A DNA stretch of 64,000 nt, taken from positions 368,334,271-368,398,270 of the forward strand of contig NC_080672.1 in assembly GCF_030247195.1 (NCBI RefSeq), given 5' to 3'. Made by a program: the position numbers and the translations under genes. Each line of letters starts with the position of its first letter. Position 1 is the stretch's first letter. This DNA comes from Topomyia yanbarensis. Its lineage: Eukaryota; Arthropoda; Insecta; Diptera; Culicidae. Under the pieces are notes generated by a model. The model worked only from the letters and a program-made list of their open reading frames with translations. It made no database searches and had not been told where the DNA came from. Positions 57,302 through 64,000 of this stretch are shown in pieces.

Positions 57302-59102
57302 CCAACAAACATTAGGAGCTGAACTATAAGACTACGTGTTGATTTAAAGCAGATTAAAGGTTATGTAAGCTGAATAAAACTTTCGCTGAACTATTTAAAC
57401 ATTAACAGTTTATTCAGCCTATTTAAAATCCAGTATTCGCCAGTTCCAACTAGGCTGAACTATACTGCTAATAAATGTAATAGCGACAATATTAAAGCTT
57501 TTATTCAACCATCTTAACTAGACTGAATTGCGAGTTGAATAAACGATGCTGTTACCAATAGTATTACCTTTAATCATTAAGCTGCACTACATGTCTTCAA
57601 AAGGTTGTTTCTACCTTTACATTTGGCGTTGTACCACCTTTGACTTTTAGCTGAATTATGTGTTTAACAAAGGTAATTGTAACTACTACAAAAATTGGCG
57701 CGATTAGCAAATCATGAGGAATGGCAACCGACCTCGGTTCGAGTCCCAACACACACAATATTTTTTTTACCATTAAGTGAAGGATTTTTTTTTTATTATT
57801 TCGGTATATTCCAATTGAGATGTTTTGCATATAATACAGTTAAGGAGCAATAGATCAATAAATGAATAAAGAAATAAAGAAAGTTTATTTAGTTTTTTTA
57901 TATCTACTGAGTTCTCACCACGGGAAATACACGATTTACAGTTTTTCAATGTACAAGCTTACCAAATCACACGCGCCCTCGTTTATGTAAATTTACTTTT
58001 AAATTCGAAACGGCCTGTTTACTTGTGAAACATGAATATTCTCATATTGAACACAAGAGAAACTTTTTGTTCCAACGTCGCTATAAATTTTTGACACCAG
58101 CATTGTTACCATGATTTTTTTTCTATCCATCGTCTTGCAAACAAAGGTACAATGAAATGATTATTCACGCTGGCGAACTTAGTTGATATAAATAAATAAA
58201 CTATTGAATTCGAACAGCGACTTCCGCTTACAAAAAAAATCACAATGGAAAGAAAATCATTTGGCAGGGAGTGATAATTGAGATTGCCACCTTAGAATTA
58301 TAAATGACTTCAATCCATCATTCAGTTACCACCACTTTCATATAACACCCATTTTTACTTATCTAAATGTTTTGTGACAACCATAAATCCTCACCTTGGA
58401 AACAAAAACGACTATAATCAACATTTTTGAAATAAATAAATTATCTAATTTAAAATTCCCGAATGTTCTAAAAATTATTAATTAAAAAAAAAATTTAAAT
58501 AAAAAAATTATCGTAGGATGGGATTCGAACCCAAGCCAACTAGGTTCACTCAAATCTATAGAAGGCTACTGTAGCCTTTGTACAGACTCTATTCAGCAGC
58601 CTAGACTTGTCGGTACATCGGTGAAATCTTAAGCATTCGATGTATGCAAGATTGGTGCAGACAGTAAGGTAAGTGCTTAGTATTCAACAGGTTGCTGGTT
58701 CGGATCCAGGTACGTGATATGATATCCAACAAGGTAATACAATTTTTCTCTAACTGTAACGTAACACTAATAAAAGAATATGGCTTCCAAATAGATTGAT
58801 GGTGTGTGTAACTTGAAATAAATGTCTTTTTTAACAATTTTCCTATGATAATTCTCTCAGCTGAATAGCGGTAACGAAAAGGTTTATTGATAAAGCTGAA
58901 CTGTGGTTTTCTTCAGGCTGTATACGTACTGAAGAATTGTTCTTTCATGTGTCTTAATCAGACAAGCTGAATAAATTCTCCAAATCCCGGATGTTTAAGG
59001 GTGGAATAAACGATATATGATTACACGTATACTTCCAATGTTCAGCTAGAGCTGAATAAAGCAACTGTTAAAACGTTTATAAAACCACGAAATGTTTGTT
59101 GG
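57302..59102. mobile_element. TIR element with AGCTGAATAAA subterminal repeats (1801 bp)
   Basis: The ends are CCAACAAACATT and AATGTTTGTTGG, with ATTC on both outer sides (57298-57301, 59103-59106) as a possible 4-bp TSD. Within 250 bp of each end there are many AGCTGAATAAA / TTTATTCAGC-type words in both orientations, as expected of transposase-binding subterminal repeats. No transposase frame. The superfamily is undetermined. Confidence 0.7.
57797..58485 (+). repeat. Repeat 'B', uninterrupted copy
   Basis: Contains, in order, the sequences found separately at 8487-8862 and 11745-12040. A box-B-like GGTTCGAGTCCC just upstream (about 57736) and GGGATTCGAACCC just downstream (58521) hint at tRNA-derived borders, but no full tRNA fold is visible. 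Confidence 0.75.
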
Positions 59103-60513
59103 ATTCTTACCAATCCTACCCATATTAAAACCTCAACAGCATGATAGCCATCATTGCCGGCAGCCCCCATCTCCATCGTTCACGGAGAAGGATGAAGGAT
59201 AAGGTATACGGGAAGTGTTGATGCTCCACCTACTTAACGGAAGGTAGACGACTTATCAGGCTCTTCCATAGGTGTCGCGGAGTTGGTCGTTTGGAAGGGT
59301 ATCAGGTCTAGGATTCGCTCCAAGCAAGCGATTCGACCTGTAAAGCATTGTTTATTAGTTAGTAGTTTGGTTGGTTTTCGAGTTCACGATCACTCAAAAA
59401 AGAAAAGATTTTATTTAGTTTATGGTTCTTTTTAAACTCTGGGTAGCCGGCTACCGAGAGTAACCTGTTTTCTAAACAAAAGCAATTTGAATTCCGCACA
59501 GCCAACCGTGAGAGTATTGCATAGGAAAGCTAATATTATCTGCATAATGAGCCGGATCACTATTAATTGCGACAGTTATACAAAAAACAATTTGCTATTC
59601 CTTTTTTTACGATATATTTATTGGGTTGAAAACTACCGAGTGACACGTTGTACAGACAGATTTGTGGTAGCTCGAAATGTTATAAACCAAGGAAAGTGTT
59701 TAATATTATCCAAATCGGATTGTTTGTGAAATAAACGTATACGAACGATAATATCGAACATTGACGGGAAATACAAAGGATCGTTAACCTGACGCACGGG
59801 CTTGTTAGCAATAATGGAACTCGAAATTAGATTCATAAAAACAGACGTCGCAAATTTTCAGTACGTATTGATCCTTGATCATCGATACTAGTCAGAGTGA
59901 AGTCTTATTTATTGAGAAAAATATTAATCGAAGATTGTATACAAACCGAACTTACAAAAGAAAACCAAAAAATAATTTTGAGCTGCACAAAATAACCATT
60001 AACTGCAAGGAAAAATTCAATCTGCGAGACGGATACACTAGCAGTTTCACGCGCGCGTCGTTTGTCCCTCTTCCCTGTCAGCATACGACCACAGATCCTA
60101 GTCGATCTTAACTAATGCCACTCCCGCTGGAAATAAACCTGAGACAGGCTCCAATCAGTCAACCTGACAAAGTGCACGAATTGACAGCGGTTGGGGATAG
60201 AACCCGACCCAGTCACGAGTTTAAGCGAAAACGGCAAAAGGAGGCCTGTACCCTGGTTGGCACCGCGGGGAGGTAGGGGATAGGATTTCTGCATCAGAGG
60301 TGAATGGCGACATAGATTGGCCTCATGTTGCACGATAATACAGCTTTGCCAACCAATTCGCAAAGTTATAGTAACTTTTGTGAAAAAAGTCAAATCCACG
60401 ATTTTTTCACTTTTTTTTGTTCGAACCAATTTATGTATCATTGATTCAATAAATTCCATACTTTCGCTTACACAGCTGTTTTTGCAATTGAAAAACGAAG
60501 AAAAGAATGTATT
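59103..60513. other. Rest of the piggyBac-like interior
   Basis: A GC-richer block at about 59150-59350 (GCTCCACCTACTTAACGGAA) looks like a piece of another dispersed mosquito repeat. The remainder is unassigned; the short frames have no domain. Confidence 0.4.
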
Positions 60514-60604
60514 ATACATTTCATTTGTTTGCATTTTTACCTGCGAAAATTGCTATCAAACGCGTGGGGTGCATTTGTACCCCAGTACAACGTTCCAGGG
60601 TTAA

Positions 60605-62239
60605 AACGAGCAAAATCGAAACAACCAAACGTTTCATTTTGATGTCAAATGTTTTCAAAATGCATTAAAGCTCGAGCTATGATGTCAACGCAAAAATGCA
60701 AGTTTTGAAAAAAAATTCTTTGCACCTTGGTAGTCTTGAAAAATAACATTTTCCTTGGGACTTTGAATATTAAAGCGACCCCTCGGGCCCAATGACTGAC
60801 TACGTCCTTAAAAATAACGACATAACATGATCGTACAATTACTAATAAAATCACAAATCATGCTAACGAAAGTAATTATTCGATTAGTAGGTTAGGATTA
60901 ACTTTAGGAGTACATATTGGAAAGACGCCAACAGAGTTGTGGATCGAAGACCGCCGAGCTAGCAGCACAATCTAGAGCTGAGGACTATGTGCGTGAGCAT
61001 TACCCCGTAACTGAGTCAGGTTCTAACTCTAAATCTTGTCAATTCATACACTTTGACAGCAGTTACCGTATGAACCTCACTCGGATTCACCTCAAACAAA
61101 ATCTACTCAGAAATATCTACGAAAAAGGCATTATTTACGTTGCTCACGTACGCAAAAAGTTACAACTATTCAACACAGCAGTCTGCAGGTCTAGGGAAAC
61201 GATTTGTTCGAACCGACGATAATAATCTATTTAATGTGTACATCGTTGGAATATGTTTACCTCACAGCGACACGTTCGAGTTCCATACAAGCCTTTGCAT
61301 CGATTCTAATCGGTCGTCTCTAATAAAATCGACCACCGCCGCCGCCGCTGCCGCAATCGTTTCACGGACCCGGTGTTGACACAATTGATTGCAACTGGTG
61401 ATGCATGAAAACCATTAAACTCTGTTTTGCACCCATTTGAAGAGTGTAATTTTTAGCGCATTCCACTGCCACAGCTCCCTGCGTAGCCCTCAGGTCCGTA
61501 TTGCCGGTGGTGAGTCAAATGCATCAAAGACGAATGCACTTCTGAGCCCAAGTCACGTCATCTTCATCAACGGTATATGTACTAGCTGTAAAGGAGGCAC
61601 ACGTTCAGTTTGCAAATTATCAGCCAGCAAATTTGAATACTTGCTGCACAACGAACATACGCGAATCATCGAACTAATCTGTGTTGCGAAAAATCGACCC
61701 GATGATCGGGTTGTTCAATTGTTTCAGCTGTGAGACCGTGACAGCAGCGCAAGGGGGATAATTAGTTGTTTTTTTTTATGTAGCCCGAGGAGGCGCACTC
61801 GATTGTGTCATCGAGGTTCTGCCACGCATTGCCATTGGAATTTGCATTTCGGTTAGCCCCACGAACACGATCCGCGTGATGGTCTCACAAATTTACACAT
61901 TCCTTAGTGCAATCATTCTCGCGCCGCACGTTGAACTGTTCCTGCTGTGCCTTTCCAAAGTGACACTAGGTTCAAAGTAATTTACCTTCATGTTGCCATA
62001 TGTCGTTTGTATTTTTTTTTAAAAGCACTATGAACGGTTGAAGTTTGCTAAGATCAGCAAAATTTTATCTTACTATCAAATGAAAGTTGGAACAGAACAT
62101 CACATAAACGACGATTCATCTAGCAAATGATTTAGTAGTCGTACACAATATCAAATTCCATAGATAGCCATCACAATCGCTGTTTGAGGGTGTCATGTGG
62201 TCTTCTTACAACTGCACTGGAGAAGACAACTGCATAAAA
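60605..62239. other. Gene-free stretch, possibly intergenic or intronic
   Basis: No supported gene. A (GCC)n-like run near 61334-61355 and several GC-richer patches at 61440-61980 look like low-copy sequence, but the open frame at 61437-61733 has no recognisable domain. Confidence 0.4.
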
Positions 62240-62510
62240 CAGTATTTCTAGAGAAAATTTTCAATAGGACGTAAGTAACAATGAGAGATTCTCTTTGAGG
62301 TCTTTCTCTTCTGTTCATTACTCGGCCATTTCAACATTTACTACTCTACTCTTTGCATAATATTGTAGTAAAAATCGTCGGCTTTCGATATGTATTGGAA
62401 AATTAGTACAAAGTGTTGTAATGACGTCGTAATAAACGAAAGAGAAAGTAAACAAAGAGAGGCTCTCAATGTTACTTACGTCCTATTGAAAATTTTCTCT
62501 AGATTTGTTT
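62240..62510. repeat. Inverted repeat, about 70-bp arms
   Basis: CTAGAGAAAATTTTCAATAG and GACGTAAGTAAC at 62249-62281 are matched inverted at 62472-62503. Looks like a small MITE; ends and TSD are unclear. Confidence 0.7.
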
Positions 62511-64000
62511 TTTATGACTGCACACTTGAAAACAATCACCGACAAGTGGAAAAGATAAATTGGATCCTTCGGTCGTAACATTCATCACACGGGCTGTAAT
62601 TTAATTTATTTGGTTTTGCCAATAATGGCGTTCACCTTCCCATGGAACATGGTTATTCATGTTTAAAGTGTCTCTTTGAGTTGGTGCAGAGAAGAGCACT
62701 TACCCTCCCCACTTACCCCCACAAACCCACTCCGGAGCCGGTTCGGGATCCTGAAAGGATACCAGCTGAAATGCAACAATCGATTCTGATTCAACCGATT
62801 CCGGTCCGATCGATTTTACCCCACCGGTTTTTAGGCATTGCCACACTAGGGTAGGGCCAGGGGCCCTGGGATTGTGGGGGACAGATATAAATTCATCTTA
62901 CTAAAGCTGAATTGGAAAAATGGTACATTCAATGAATGGTAACTTTTAAGTTTGTTGACAAAAATGGCAAGAACATTAAGCAGAGGTTCTCATTCAATGT
63001 TTTCAAAAATTAGATTTTTTTCATTTTGATTTTTCAAGGTATAAAAGTACCTACTATATTGTGTTAAACGGATCTATCGATTCGCGCATCAAAAAAGTTT
63101 CTACAGGCCATTGTTCGAAGCGACGTCTTGGCCGCCAAAGGACGACCTTTTCATGGCATTATGCACGTTCCTAGAACGCTTCGCGTTGCACTGAACATGT
63201 ATATACGTTTCGAGAACGTATTTCACGACTTGATCTGTAGAAGGCACTACTGAGTTATCAAACAACCATAGAAAATGGTGAAAACCAAAAAAATGGGCAA
63301 ACTGATAAAGTCACATTTTAATTCACCATATTGAAATCGCCATTTTATTTTTCTATTTTAATACGTATTAATTCAGTCAATATTATAAATCACAAAACCT
63401 TTTTGTCTCGATTTTGACTAAATTAGTACTTATTTTTTAGTGGTGGTCCGTCATATTGGATCGGCCATTTTGAATTCCAAAAATTTACTTCAGATTCATA
63501 ATCAGCAATGTCCAAAACCTACAGTTCCATGTATTTGTTACAAAATAATGGCATTCTACCATGAATAAGTCATCGAACGTATTCTCAAAACTTCAAACGC
63601 GTTTGTTTTAATACATGATTTTTCAAATCTTCGTGCAATCTCATTTGAAAACGGTTCAATTTAAACACTTCAATTTTTGACTTCTCGAAAAAAAACCTTT
63701 TTCATTGGAAGAATGAAATCTACAAATTCTTTGTATTCACTATTTTTAGTGAAGCTATCAAGTGGAAAAAGGTAGACCTAGTTCTCAAAGTTTGAGATCG
63801 CACCATTACGTCAAATTTGAAGTTTTTTACCCGTTCTTAGGTCATTCTGTTACTTGGCGGATCGGAAGAGCCCGCTACTTAGTTGCCCATAGTCCCTGGT
63901 CAGAACCACGGGGACCATCTGGGGTGGACTCCAAAGGTCTCTTTTGCTGGTTAGCACGAGCTTGAGGTTCGGAGGCACAAGGACAGTGACACCAATCAAA
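62511..64000. other. Gene-free stretch
   Basis: Mostly AT-rich. A GC-richer patch at 62690-62880 (CCACCGGTTTTTAGGCATTG) and the last 150 bp may belong to repeats that run out of the window. Confidence 0.4.

Larger units (their letters stand above)
56514..60600. mobile_element. piggyBac-like element (4087 bp, TTAA TSD)
   Basis: TTAA at 56510-56513 and 60601-60604. The ends are CCCTAGAACGTTG and, inverted, CCCTGGAACGTTG, followed on both sides by the palindrome GGGGTACAAATGTACCCC (one mismatch on the right) and CACGC. A third palindrome copy is internal, near 56705. CCC-starting TIRs at TTAA define piggyBac. No transposase is seen; the interior holds other elements. Confidence 0.85.

Noticed and set aside
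57690..57745. Possible tRNA gene (GGTTCGAGTCCC box B)
   Set aside because: No matching A box or cloverleaf arms; more like a decayed SINE border.
58505..58720. Possible tRNA (GGGATTCGAACCC)
   Set aside because: Only a B-box-like word; the acceptor and anticodon stems do not form.

Overview
The window looks like nuclear DNA of a culicine mosquito (Aedes-like). It is AT-rich and gene-poor. It carries a tRNA-derived SINE of the Feilai type, R1-like and Loa/I-like LINE fragments, half-LINE ORF1 copies, hAT, Mutator-like, Transib-like and piggyBac-like DNA elements, and an insect-type UDP-glycosyltransferase. All names rest on pattern recognition of protein motifs and element termini; no database search was possible.

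Host genes are few. The only clear one is a two-exon, minus-strand UDP-glycosyltransferase (23502-25188), full length except for one frameshift. A 129-bp open segment at 45858-45986 (+) with good splice sites may be an internal exon of an unrecognised gene with long introns. The first 1.1 kb looks like a promoter or 5'-UTR exon, probably minus strand, with a GTAAGT donor at 327.

Nearly everything else is transposable elements nested in one another. 2.0-5.7 kb: a degenerate 9-bp minisatellite interrupted by a long (CA)n-containing repeat. 8.5-12.0 kb: a repeat split by a 2.9-kb insertion that includes a piggyBac-type MITE. 14.8-20.5 kb: a hAT element with a BED-finger transposase, disrupted by a 2.6-kb Transib-like foldback element whose ends are the RSS heptamer CACAGTG. 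26.6-30.2 kb: an ORF1-only LINE next to a 2.2-kb near-perfect hairpin.

31.2-45.4 kb is an R1-like LINE cut by a 12.3-kb Mutator-like element. That element has tandem GGTCATTTCGCCGAA inverted ends and a FLYWCH/MULE transposase, and it is flanked by an 80-bp direct duplication. It contains a foldback with arrays of a 116-bp unit, a SINE, a 3.4-kb GC-ended hAT element with an 8-bp TSD, and a small hAT relic.

46.7-49.5 kb holds a minus-strand LINE with a repeated 5' region. 49.9-50.8 kb is a hAT MITE beside an ORF1 fragment. 53.3-54.0 kb is a LINE 3' end. 56.5-60.6 kb is a 4.1-kb piggyBac-like element containing another TIR element and a second copy of the split repeat. 60.6-64.0 kb shows no gene.

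The window records a time order of insertions: R1, then MULE, then foldback, then hAT; and separately hAT, then Transib-like, then Tc1-like. The most unusual points are the very long flanking duplications (80 and 40 bp), the RSS-heptamer foldback, and the TATCGATA cluster upstream of a BED-finger hAT transposase.
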